Positions 46,100 through 54,464 of a DNA stretch of 64,000 bases are shown here, piece after piece. How positions within the stretch are numbered: the first letter of the stretch is position 1; every line of letters begins with the position of its first letter. Made by a program: the position numbers and the translations under genes. Source of the stretch: Monoplex corrugatus. Lineage: Eukaryota; Mollusca; Gastropoda; Littorinimorpha; Ranellidae. A model generated the notes under the pieces. The model saw nothing but the letters and a program-made list of their open reading frames with translations, did not search any database and was not told the origin of the DNA. The stretch spans positions 52,870,246 to 52,934,245 of the forward strand of contig JAPXFY010000026.1 of NCBI GenBank assembly GCA_030674185.1, written 5' to 3'.

Positions 46100-47892
46100 C
46101 TAACCCCTTCCCCTCTCCCCTTCCAAAATACACAAAGAGTGATACTCACAGCTCTACAAGTCAGAGGAAGTCCAGCCTTGTCCTTCTCATCAGCGTCGAC
46201 CATTCCCAGCTGCACAGCAAGTTCACGATTCTGGTCTGCTATGATTTTATATGGAAACTTCGGTTCTGTAGTTCCCGCAAATGCTTGAACATCCTGAAAC
46301 CCAAAAACACACCACAATAATAATACATGAATGTACAATTTACATTACAAGAATTTTTTCTTCAAACTGCTTTTTTCTTAAAATTACAATTAATAAACAT
46401 ATCAAGCTTCACTGATGCAATAGGTGGCAGGCTTGGGCTATCCTGCCCTGTACCGATACTTGCCCACCTAAAGTAGGAATCACTACCTATAGGCACAAAG
46501 CACATGTCCTGTAACATCCTCAGTGAAGGCAGCTCATGACAGAAACTTGCCATAAACTATCCATGAGGCAGAAAGGATGGGTGTGTATAAGATTGAGACA
46601 CAGTTTCAGTTCATATTGCTTGTAGCCCAGCTGACTACTAGAGCCATACCAGGGTTAACACCACTTCAAAAACGACAACCTGGTTAAGATAAAAGACAAC
46701 AGTTAAAAAACATGCTCACCGTTCCTGCAAGTCTAAAAGGTGAAATCTATTGATCTCTTGTAAAAACTGGAAATTTGCATCAGGAGGACGTCTCAGAAGA
46801 GGTTCTTTAAGGAGTCGGCCATGTAGTGCTTTTGTCTCACGCTGAACAAGTCCCAGCAATCAAGGAGGAGGGTCTGATGCTCAACGGCTCATCACATATG
46901 CATACAGCATGGTGCTTCTTCATTTTTTATGACACTGCTGAAGCACACTGAATCTCTTCAATTTTTGTTTGTTTGTTTTGTTGTCTTTATTATGAGCAAT
47001 GTTTTCTCAGATGCATGTATGCATGTTGTTTGGTCCACACTGTGCAGGAGTTATGTTGAGCTTCTGCGCAGTCTGCACACTCTTTATCTTTGGTGCATGT
47101 GCATATTGGGTATTTTTTGTTTCCAAATGCCACTGAATACTGTCCGTCTTATTGTTAATATTATTGTTGCTTGAAGCCCAGCTGACTGTGTAGAGCCATA
47201 TCAGGGCTATAACTGCTTCAAAACATACAAAAACAAAACAAAAAAAAGAAAAAAAGAAAAGAAAATTAAGAACACATATCAATGATCAATGCATCTGCGA
47301 TTGCACAGGGGATTTAAAAAACACACCTAAAATACAAATATGAGCATACCTAAGGACACCAAAACATATACATGTTTAAAAACAAGCATAAATTACCTAA
47401 AATTGCTTTTGCATATACCTCTCCTCCCCAGAGCCAAAAATGCACTTAATACATGTACCCAATTATCAATCCGAAGAAAAAGTATGTAAGACTTAATCAA
47501 ACACATACAGGTGAATGGACCAGCAAGGCAGAAAATGATATGAAGAAATGACAGAAAGCAAAAGAACAAGGCAGAAACAAAGAGAGTGACAGAAAGGACG
47601 AAATTTCTAGCACAAAATTTCCAGAAGGTGGGGATACTATTTATACTGGAAGAGCCCCCAGCATCCCCTCGGGAGAGACTGTCCCTCTAGAAAACTATGT
47701 ACACAACACATAGACATGAAGCACAGAGTGTTTACCTTAGCCCATTCACGGTGGCTCTCAGCACTGTCACAGGACAGAGCAAAAACTTTGCAGTTACGTT
47801 TTTTAAACTCTGGTATCAGAGTCACCACACGGCCCAGCTCTGTGGTACACACCGGAGTGAAGTCAGCTGGGTGGGAGAACAGGACAGCCCAT
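31914..47892 (-). CDS. prdx6: Peroxiredoxin 6 (1-Cys peroxiredoxin), exons 2-6
   Basis: Five exons (47736-47892, 46150-46293, 38568-38641, 33942-34014, 31914-32069) join in phase into 199 residues that align throughout with Prdx6. Prdx6 reduces peroxides and phospholipid hydroperoxides in the cytosol using one catalytic Cys. Visible: [16 protein letters not shown] with the peroxidatic Cys, RNRELA-like [10 protein letters not shown], the conserved Arg in [24 protein letters not shown] and [10 protein letters not shown]. The residues flanking the Ser of the phospholipase motif (GDSWG in vertebrates) read xWA, so the last Gly is Ala. The C-terminus is extended past FTPMP by nine residues ([10 protein letters not shown] includes the last Ile) with an extra Cys. 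Exon 1 (about 32 residues) was not found in the window. Introns are 1442, 7508, 4553 and 1872 bp. Confidence 0.95.
32105..32780. other. prdx6 intron 5, right part; nothing recognised
   Basis: AT-rich with a TTAC simple tract (32460-32515) and a G run at 32582-32595. Confidence 0.5.
32790..32960 (-). mobile_element. Short interspersed element, family D (inverted copy)
   Basis: Reverse complement of 16635-16765: CCATACACATGGCACCTGTG, CATATGGAATTCGTTCCAAG and GGAGACGTCATCTTGAGAAA. Confidence 0.75.
33430..33645. repeat. Short tandem repeat of ~42-bp words
   Basis: AAGCAACAGACACAATGGAT followed by AAACTATGTATGTTTTT recurs at about 33490, 33575 and 33617. Related words occur at 30105-30200, so this may be a small interspersed repeat. 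Confidence 0.7.
33942..34014 (-). CDS. prdx6: prdx6 exon 5
   Basis: Acceptor TGTTTCAG at 34015-34022, donor GTACTG at 33936-33941. 73 nt: T completes Asp with exon 4, then [20 protein letters not shown] and VDWK. The Thr in VATPVDWK corresponds to the phosphorylation site known in mammalian Prdx6 (from memory). Confidence 0.95.
34819..34988. mobile_element. TTAA foldback MITE copy, damaged right end
   Basis: TTAACTCTTTGTCTCCCGCT at the left. Inner pair CACCAGCATCCTGCTTTGTC and GGGTTAGGGAGTCAAAAGG. The right tip reads GTGCGGGAGTTAAAAAG, so the last inverted word is mutated. Confidence 0.7.
35000..36200 (+). pseudogene. L2/CR1-type LINE 3' end with frameshifts
   Basis: Plus-strand pieces: [15 protein letters not shown], then [40 protein letters not shown] and [15 protein letters not shown]. 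This block order is the C-terminus of L2/CR1-like polymerases. At least three frame changes and stops separate them. The 3' end GCGCTATATAAATATTGTAATTATT followed by (ATT)n near 36168-36200 is the usual L2-type tail. It sits in prdx6 intron 4 on the opposite strand. Confidence 0.85.
35978..36135. repeat. (TG)n microsatellite inside the LINE 3' UTR
   Basis: TG/CG/TC tract between the coding part and the tail of the LINE relic. Confidence 0.95.
36201..37087. other. prdx6 intron 4, middle part; nothing recognised
   Basis: Includes CTACGAGCGTTGGGATTTCCC (36317) loosely facing GAGCATAGGAGAAATCC (36367) and AGTGAGTTAAGAC near 36950. Possibly an old MITE; not assignable. Confidence 0.35.
37088..37180. 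mobile_element. TTAA MITE fragment
   Basis: TTAACCCTTTTACTCTCGCA, then TAACCCCCCTTTCACTCCCT and CACCCTATCCACCAGCTTCC. Left half only, like the copy at 14792. Confidence 0.65.
37497..37930 (+). mobile_element. tRNA-derived SINE, family A, copy 2
   Basis: Head AGTATAGTGGTAAGCACAAC and GTGGGTTCGAATCCC (B box). Body as in the copies at 25590 and 48066: GGCTCATTGGGAAGACTGAG, GGGCCTGGTTGATGCCAGGA and AGCGTAGAGTACAGCC. Ends in an A tract at 37918. Confidence 0.85.
37985..38405. repeat. Interspersed repeat family B, rearranged copy
   Basis: A segment with AGATCAGCAAGATAGAAAATG is followed by a second one with CAGCTAGGCAGAAAATTATAG and the end AGAGCTCCCAGCATCACTGC. It seems to be two overlapping 3' halves. 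Confidence 0.75.
38568..38641 (-). CDS. prdx6: prdx6 exon 4
   Basis: Acceptor TGTTTCAG at 38642-38649, donor GTGAGTG at 38561-38567. 74 nt: [20 protein letters not shown] then GRNF, ending GA completed by T of exon 5. The Asp in GDDKK occupies the position of the phospholipase-triad Asp described for mammalian Prdx6. Confidence 0.95.
38700..39308. other. prdx6 intron 3, left part; nothing recognised
   Basis: Contains an (AAAT)n tract at 38786-38850. No repeat family copy seen. Confidence 0.45.
39309..39480. repeat. GC-rich segment with TTAACC start, possible MITE
   Basis: TTAACCTTTTCCCTATGGAG followed by alternating GTGCAC/GCGCAC words (39342-39430) that can pair with each other. No matching right end was found. 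Confidence 0.35.
39780..40126. other. Low-complexity stretch
   Basis: TA and CATACA repeats (39815-39925), with ACATACACATGTACCTAAAC twice (39844 and 39883), then C/T-rich sequence. Confidence 0.6.
40127..40395. mobile_element. TTAA-flanked MITE, 269 bp
   Basis: Left TTAACCCTTTCAGCCCTAAG, right GGGTTCAAAGGGTTAA. The interior differs from the other TTAA elements, with GCTGGCCGCTGCATCGGCCAGC near the right end, itself a perfect-looking hairpin. So this is a second TTAA subfamily. Confidence 0.7.
40396..41569. other. prdx6 intron 3, nothing recognised apart from (GA)n
   Basis: Holds a (GA)n tract at 40800-40898 and a triplicated TATCTAAGTCGTA word at 40547-40580. No coding signal. Confidence 0.45.
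41570..44175. repeat. Minisatellite, 39-bp unit, about 67 copies
   Basis: The unit reads ATGGAGATCAACACTGAAAC then CAGTACAAAAGTCCACATG. The left part (to about 42100) uses mostly CACATGATGG. The middle is mixed and full of 1-4 base deletions. 43670-43920 uses CGCATGAGGG. Because 39 is a multiple of three, long open frames run through on both strands. It lies in prdx6 intron 3. Confidence 0.97.
44383..46006 (-). mobile_element. Tc1/mariner-type transposon, complete
   Basis: Perfect 22-bp terminal inverted repeats CGCACAAAAAGTTAAGGATC+AC at 44383-44404 and 45985-46006, flanked by TA on both sides (44381-44382, 46007-46008). 1624 bp with one transposase gene on the minus strand. It sits in prdx6 intron 3, same strand as the host gene. 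Confidence 0.95.
44621..45649 (-). CDS. Tc1-like transposase, 342 aa
   Basis: Cut-and-paste transposase that binds the element ends and moves it into TA sites. From the N-terminus: [20 protein letters not shown] and a first helix-turn-helix (about residues 10-55), [15 protein letters not shown] (linker/GRPR-like), a second helix-turn-helix, then the DDE domain: FSDESRF (first D), YQDDNARPH (second D) and [18 protein letters not shown] (E). Counting from the second D gives DD34E, the Tc1 class. Length equals the usual ~340 residues. The frame is open 36 codons further upstream (to 45757), but the ATG before PPRRKL fits the family start. No stop or frameshift, so the copy could be active. Confidence 0.95.
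   Translation of the reverse strand: MPPRRKLSEFERGRAVAWFQDGVPKREVARRLQVSISVIVRLIQRFTATGRVHERRRSGRLKKTNPREDRLIERQALQTRTASSSIIRRQLRVATNINISQQTIRNRLHGFNLRSRRPAVRPRLTPAHRAARRAFCRRHVRWTRQQWSQVLFSDESRFTMNHNDGRLRVFRRPGQRFIDTTVQEKVAFGGGSVMVWGAFSLHHRTPLYHVQGNLTGLRYRDEILRPLAVPTLQQMGPTAVYQDDNARPHRARVVNDFLQQSGVNRMEWPACSPDLNPIENIWDELDRKVRSNHPPPRDAQHLYQMLQAEWQALPQRIFTNLVNSMRTRCVECQNSHGGYMHY
46038..46097. repeat. (CA)n microsatellite
   Basis: About 29 CA units, 53 bases from the 3' end of prdx6 exon 3. Confidence 0.97.
46150..46293 (-). CDS. prdx6: prdx6 exon 3
   Basis: Acceptor GGTTTCAG at 46294-46301, donor GTGAGT at 46144-46149. 144 nt in phase 0: [48 protein letters not shown]. The Arg in the last block is the conserved active-site Arg of the family. 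Confidence 0.95.
46605..46935. repeat. Interspersed repeat family C, long copy
   Basis: TTCATATTGCTTGTAGCCCA, AAACGACAACCTGGTTAAGA, GGTGAAATCTATTGATCTCT and GACGTCTCAGAAGAGGTTCT in the same order as at 7160-7470. Confidence 0.8.
47150..47680. repeat. Interspersed repeat family B, full copy
   Basis: From TATTGTTGCTTGAAGCCCAG through AAATTACCTAAAATTGCTT and CAGCAAGGCAGAAAATGATA to AGAGCCCCCAGCATCCCCTC. Located in prdx6 intron 2, ending 56 bases before exon 2. Confidence 0.9.
47736..47892 (-). CDS. prdx6: prdx6 exon 2 (catalytic Cys)
   Basis: Acceptor TACCCCAG at 47893-47900, donor GTAAAC at 47730-47735. 157 nt: the first base A completes a codon begun in exon 1, then [66 protein letters not shown] holds the active-site His and Cys. 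The WA pair replaces WG of the GDSWG lipase motif. Confidence 0.95.
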
Positions 47893-47954
47893 CTGGGGTA
47901 AGACAAAAACACAATGTGACAATACATCCTACTTCATGGAAGTAACTTTCATTT

Positions 47955-48065
47955 TCAGGTTCATGTTGCTTACAGCCCAGCTGACTATTACAGCCATATC
48001 AGGGCTATCACCATGTCAAAAACGACAACCAGGTTAAGATATAAGACAACAGTTAAAAACCATGC
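47955..48065. repeat. Interspersed repeat family C, partial copy
   Basis: TTCATGTTGCTTACAGCCCA and AAACGACAACCAGGTTAAGA, ending where the next SINE begins. Confidence 0.75.
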
Positions 48066-48510
48066 TCACTACCAGTCACCGTGATGTAGTGGTTAACGCA
48101 ACAGATTACTGACTGGAAGGTTGTGGGTTCGAATCCCATCAGTCCCTTCAAAAATCATTGTGGGATTTTTCGGTTCTAACCAGCTCCTTCCCAGAGTTGG
48201 GGTGCTATGGGCTCATTGGGCAGATTAGGACCACACAGTCTAGTCTCATCCACTTCACAGATGCGTCATTGAGGGTGTTGCGCACATCTTTTGACTTGCA
48301 CCGCAGATGTCTGTATTTCTTGGGCCTGGTTGACGCCAGGATATATTATGATAGTAAGCGTAGAGTACAGCCCTGCCATGCAGTCTAAATCCTAGACCGA
48401 ACTCTATAGCATGATGATTATCATCCTCATCGACATCATCATCATCGCATAGTAAATAAAAACAAAAAAACCTGCCCGAGCTTCTATGGCCATTAAGATG
48501 GTGTTGAAAA
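48066..48510 (+). mobile_element. tRNA-derived SINE, family A, copy 3 (best head)
   Basis: GATGTAGTGGTTAACGCAAC (A box) and GTGGGTTCGAATCCC (B box) lie about 35 bases apart. Body with GGACCACACAGTCTAGTCTC, GGGCCTGGTTGACGCCAGGA and ATCATCATCATCGCA near the end. Confidence 0.85.
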
Positions 48511-48539
48511 TGTTAACCTTGCAAGTCTAAAGTATGGAA

Positions 48540-48810
48540 GCAACTTCCCCACTCCCATCAGTCAATGTGGCAAAGGGAATAGCGCATAGCGCTATGGAGT
48601 ACTAACTATGAGGTTACTGGTTTGAATTCCATCATTCAAAAACATTACTATGGGATTTTTACACTCCGACCAGCATCTATCCGGAGCCAAACGTTCATTG
48701 GGCAAACTAAGACCACACTATCGCATTTCAGCCACTTTATGGACACATCACTGAGGATGCTGCTCACATTTCCTGACCCACACTGCTGGTGTCCGCATGC
48801 TTCCATTTAG
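48540..48810 (+). mobile_element. SINE family A, diverged copy
   Basis: TTACTGGTTTGAATTCC (B-box-like), CATTGGGCAAACTAAGACCA and CACATCACTGAGGATGCTGC follow the same order as family A with many changes. Confidence 0.6.
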
Positions 48811-48819
48811 TGTTGCTGC

Positions 48820-49365
48820 TATTTTAGTTTAAAGCCCAGCTGACTGCCATATCAGGGCTATAACCGTTTCAAAACATACACAATACCTCAACAGGAAAAA
48901 AAAAGAAAAAGAAAATTCAGTACACATATCAATGCACTTGCACACATAATCAAAGGAGATGCCCCTGGTGTTGACCACTCTGTCCAATTTATCACACAGG
49001 GGAATGAAAAAACCACACCTGAATACAAATTTAAACACAACTAAGGACACTAAAACATATATATATATAAATATATACAACAACAGGCCTAAATTTCTTA
49101 AAATTGCTTCTGCGTATCTCATTTCCGTAGAGTCAATATGCACTTAATACATGTACCCAATTATGACTTCAATGAGCAAGTTTGTAAGACTTAATCGAAC
49201 ATGTACAGCTGAATGAACCAACAAGGCAGAAAATGATAGAAAGAAATGACAGAAATCAAAGATGAAAGAAACAAAGCGAGTGACAGAAAAGAGGAAATTT
49301 CTAACACAGAATTTCCAGGTGGGGATACTATTTATATGGAAAGAGCCCCCGGCATGCCCACGGTG
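48820..49365. repeat. Interspersed repeat family B, full copy
   Basis: AGTTTAAAGCCCAGCTGACT to AGAGCCCCCGGCATGCCCAC. Contains GGAGATGCCCCTGGTGTTGA, shared with the copies at 26390 and 62720. Confidence 0.9.
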
Positions 49366-49845
49366 GTCTTTCCGATCAGGCTGATACAGCACTATGCTGC
49401 TGAAGTAAGTGTAGTAGAATATAGCCCTGCCATGCTGTCTCAATCTAAATTATGAAAATTTACCCACTCAGATTCTGTGACTCTTGATGACCTCACTGTT
49501 GTTAGGCTTGGAGGTGTGCTATAAAAAAATAAAGAGAGATGCCAAAATGCGAAGAAATCAAACAAACAAAATGAAACAAACAAAATCTGATTCTGCCATT
49601 TACACATTTTTCATCATTTTCAACCAGTTTGTTATATGGTGATTTTCAATTTGATATTACACCATCATATACTGAATGTATGTTTCCACTTAGAAACAGT
49701 CTACTTGCTGTTGTTATTTTGATGTACTAGCAGTTTTGAGGTCACAACATGTCAATAACATCAAATGCTTTCTGATCAAGTGAGAGAAAAAGTAAGACAG
49801 AGAGAGAGAGAGAAGAGAGAGGGGGTGTGTGTGTGTGTGTGTGTG

Positions 49846-49917
<72 letters not shown>

Positions 49918-50934
49918 ACTCAGAATTTTTTAATGTACATCGGCCTTAGGCCACAATACAATAGTCGGTGGGAGGGGGGGGGGGGGGGGGTTGTGGATTA
50001 CACCAATATTGCAATGCGTATGATTGCATCGTCGAACATTGACACTTTCCGCGCTTTCCTCAGTTGAATACTTCGTTGTGTAACAGTCAACAGATCTTTC
50101 TTTTGCTGACTAAATCTAACATTTAATGAAGTAATTCACTAAATAGTACTTGATTATAATTAAGCTTCATCAGTGCATTAAGGCATCAAACAAGTCATAA
50201 AGATATTTAATACATATATCGTTCCATTCCTCCATCTACTGGTCAAGCAATTAGTCTCTCTGTATAGCCAACAGCCGGTCAAGTAATACAATCATCACAC
50301 AATCAACAAATAATTGGTAAATCACCTTGCTTGCGAAACATACTTCACTTTATCCATCTAATCAAACAAATACTTAGTACATTCAGTGTACCGTGGCAAC
50401 GGTAATCAATCAATCAATCAACTGCCATTCTATCATTTAATTAGCCATCCGAATCCGATCAGTTAAAATACTGAACCGTTTCTCTACCAGTTAAGTTTGT
50501 CGCCTAATACAATTACTCATCTATAAACCAAACTAGTTAGCGAGTCACCGAACAATTTGATCAGTTTCATATAAATCATTTTCCCGATCAGTACTTAGCA
50601 ACTAATCAATGGATCAATCATTCAGTCAGTGCATCCATCAATCAATCAATGAATTAATCAAACAATCAGTTAAGCAGTCAATCAATGAATCATCAATTTA
50701 CCAAATATTTGTAAAACAAGTATCAATAAACAATTCGATTTTTCAAAATTATCTTTACCCCCGCGTTTTTGTGCATAATTTACAGTCTGTACACAGTTTA
50801 TATCGAAATGACTACAAAAATATAATGGAACAAGCGTTAATAGTTTTACCATTTATTATACCTATACAGCATTGTATAATTACTAATGTAATACAGTAAT
50901 ATAGTACTGGTGATGACTTATTTTCATTAGTTTA
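49366..50934. other. No gene recognised; (GA)n and (CAAT)n tracts
   Basis: A short splice-like segment at 49464-49517 (minus: TTTATAG before, GTAAAT after) does not fit the prdx6 phase. (GA)n at 49796-49918 and a G run at 49974-49990. From 50100 to 50700 the word ATCAATCA/AATCA recurs irregularly, giving an unusual AATC-rich stretch. Confidence 0.45.
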
Positions 50935-53900
50935 TTCATTCATGATTTTTTTGCGTCTGTTGATGGCATGAAAAACAAATCTGGACACATTGTATCTATG
51001 ATGAGAATTTTCTGCTTTGAGCAGTAGATAAAGTGGCATTCTAGCTGAATCTTTGAGGAATTTTACTCTAATATCTGTATAAGTGGGACAGTCATATATA
51101 AGGTGATATTCATTTTCGATATGAGTTTTGCAAAAAGGGCATGCCCTTTTGTGAATACTCTCACTATAACGATGTGAATTGTTATTCAGCGGTAGTACAT
51201 CAAATCTTAGTTGTGTGATTGCCACTCTGAGACAGTATGTATCCATGTCAGAAATATATTTTTCTTTTTCAAAAATTGTTTTGAATGATCTATAGCACTC
51301 ATATCTGTCACCATCTCTAATAATACTAGTGCATTCTTGGATAAACAGATCGACAAGTCTTTGTCTAAATATGTTTAAAAATAGTTTTACATCCCAACTC
51401 CCTGTTGCAGCCATACAATGTTGAAACCTGTATCACACAGGATTTTTCTTACCTCTGATGCCCAACAATCCTTTCCATTTCTATCTAATTCCAGAAGCAT
51501 TTGATAAGCTTTATGTGGAAATCTTTCGGCACTCATTTGTAGCAATTTAAACCAATATCTTAAGCATGCGACCACAGAGTTAACGAATAATGGATATCTT
51601 CCCAGATCAGCGTACACCATCTTGTTTGGTGTCTTAACAGGCACGCCTAAAAATCTTTTGCACGCCATCATATGTACCTTTTCTATGTGTTCCATTCGTT
51701 TTAATCCCCATACTTCTGATGCATACAACAGAATGGGTTGTATCTTTACGTCAAATATTTTAAAGAAAGTATCCATTGTCATTTCCTTGAATTTTTGGAG
51801 AACCTTATTTAGCTGTATGACAGCTTTCTTTCCCTTGGTTGCTAAATGTGCAGTACCTTTTTTGACACTTACCATTGTCGTGAAATTAAAACCTAAATAG
51901 CAATAATTATTCACAACTTCCAACTTATTTTCTTCATATAACCATTTTTCACGTTTTCCGAGGAACCCTCTGTTTCTAAACACCATGACCTTCGTTTTGT
52001 CAATATTTACTTTTAATTTCATGTTGTTACAACACGTACTTAAAACGTTCAGCTGATTCTGTAAACCATTTGGTGTAGTTGAGAAAAGTACCACATCATC
52101 TGCAAAGAGTAAAACAAATATTTCCAACATCCCAGGTAGTAATTGGATGCCATGTTTTCCTTTATCACCCATACAATTTGCTAACTGATTTATAAATATC
52201 GAAAACAATGTAGGACTCAAGACACAACCTTGTCTTACTCCAACCGGACATTGAAACATCTCTGAAAATTTATCGTTAACTCGGATACATCACATGACAC
52301 CAATGACTTGTACATTGCCATTAATGATGCGAGAAATTTCCCTTTAACACCCTCCTTTCTAATACAATGTAGGAGTTTATCATGTCTGACCGAATCGAAA
52401 GCCTTTTTAAAGTCAACAAAAGCAACATATAATTTCATCCCTTTCTTGTGCATGCATTTCTGAATGATAGCATGTAGTGTAAATATATGATCAACAGTTG
52501 AGTATCTATTACGAAAACCTGCCTGGCTCTCTGAGATCAAATTATTAGCTTCTAACCAGGTGTATAATCTCTTGCTCAGTATTGTTGGGTAACATTTAGA
52601 TATCATGCTTAATAAAGATATACCTCTATAATTATCTGCATTTTCTGGATCCCCTTTCTTGAAAATGGGGATGATAATGGCTTTGGATCACTCTTTTGGA
52701 TAAATCCCGAGTCAAAAATTATTTTGAACAGTTTTGTTAGAAAAGCTATGACATCGTTTCCCCCATTTTTTAACATTTCAGCTGAAACGCTGTCAATTCC
52801 GCTTGCTTTACCAGTCTTAAGTTTACCAACTGCTCGTTTAACCTCTTCTTCAGATATATTTCTATTTAGAGTATGCTCCCTTTCCTCAGATAGATCTACC
52901 TCAATATCACAATGTTCACCAACATGTCCCCCATAATTTTGAAAAATATTCTTGAAGTGCTCGAGCCAGACATTAATATCAATATTATTTGAGACTTTGT
53001 CTTTGTTTCCACAACCCATACTTCTCAGCAGTTTCCAGAACTGTGATGAATTAGTCATTTCCATGGTTAGCGAATCTGCTTTCTGTTTCCTAAATGCTTG
53101 TCTCTTTGTCTTTAGTAAACGTCTGTACATTTTCCTCTCTTCCACATATGAAATTCTATCTTCTTCCTTCCTAGTTTTCCTAAAATAATTTAGTTTACGC
53201 CTTGTTTCTTTTTTTGCTTGCTGACAGTCCTTGTCAAACCATTCTGATCTTTTGTTCCAGTAAACTTTATACGTTTTATACATACAGGCACTGGCATCTT
53301 TCAGACATTGTACAAAAGTATTCAAACCACTATCCACATCGCAATGTAGAGTATTTGTGGCCAAAGTAAGTCTGTCTTGAATATCACTGCTTTTCAAAGT
53401 TTTGTGGAACTCGGCTTCCAGTTCATGTTTCCAAATAAATTTCTCACAAACCTCGTTTTTGGGTTGACTTGTTTTACCATGACCAGTCTCAACGATATCA
53501 TTTTTAATTTCAACCATCATAACAACTGGTAGGTGATCAGAATCCATCATGTTCTCAACAACAATTGATTTGATGTGTATAGATGAAAACAAATCAATGG
53601 AAGTAATGAAATAGTCTACTGTGCTAGTCCCAGAGGACGCAATATATGTACATCCATCGTCAAAATCCGTTTCACGCAATCCGTTTAAAATCATACATTC
53701 AAACATATTACATAACTCAATCAGCTGACAACCAAATTTATTTGTGTTTTTGTCCTGTGAAATTCTGGGAAATCTGTTCTCGGTATAAACATTCACATCG
53801 AAATCATCGACCTCTCCACTAAAACTGTAATTAGTATTCGCTGTTCTCGCGTTTAGATCCCCATTTACCAATAGAAAAGAATCACCACACAAGTCATATA

Positions 53901-54464
53901 GATCTAAAATGCATTGCTCCAGCACTTCAATACCATATGCACCTTCCTGGCTATTCCAACAGACAGAATCACACGGAGGAAGATATGTACAAATCCACAG
54001 TATGTTTCTGTCTACAGAAAACAGGTCTTTGTGGATTTTTATAGCTAAAGTGTTTTCAGTTTCTATTGGGATTTGCTCAACAAAACGAGAATATGATTTC
54101 CTTACCATTGCGATAACACCCCCAGAATATCTCCCTTGATGAGACAGCTTCTTGGCTTTAGATGTGAACACTACAAAGTCACTGAAAAGTGGTGATTCAA
54201 AGTCAGTTGCAACAAATGTTTCTGTCGAACATATAAAGTCATAAGTGAGAAGAAAATTGGCAAAATCATTATTTTCTAGTTTTTCCAAAAGGCCATTTAC
54301 ATTATAATTAAGGAAACTAACATGTAATTTATTTGCAGTATTTACATGCAAAGTACATTTTGATTCCGATGGTGGTGTTGTGTTCTGATTCCAAATATAA
54401 CTGTCGTCGCCTGTGGCAAATCGTACAGGTCTACCTGATATTGTGGCCTGGCAGATATCCTATC
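50932..54464 (-). pseudogene. LINE ORF2: endonuclease, reverse transcriptase, zinc knuckle (broken)
   Basis: Endonuclease: SFLNYNVNGLLEKL, LLVNGDLNARTANTN, STVDYFITS, DSDHLPVVM. RT: FVDFKKAFDSVRHDKLL, GVRQGCVLSPTLFSIF, LLFADDVVLFST. Near the end CPFCKTHIENEYHLIYDC, a CCHC knuckle. Breaks I can place: an in-frame TAG near 54465 upstream of the endonuclease; a one-base loss plus TGG to TGA near 52690-52710; a five-base duplication near 52293; a one-base loss near 51392. The endonuclease part starts with no clear ATG. Undamaged stretches are long, so decay is recent. Confidence 0.9.

Noticed and set aside
48066..48150. tRNA gene
   Set aside because: A and B boxes are present, but the arms do not close into a cloverleaf and the same head with the same body recurs at 25590 and 37497, so it is a SINE.
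49464..49517. Prdx6 exon 1 candidate
   Set aside because: It has an acceptor-like and a donor-like site, but the phase does not fit exon 2 and the translation shows none of the family's N-terminal motifs.
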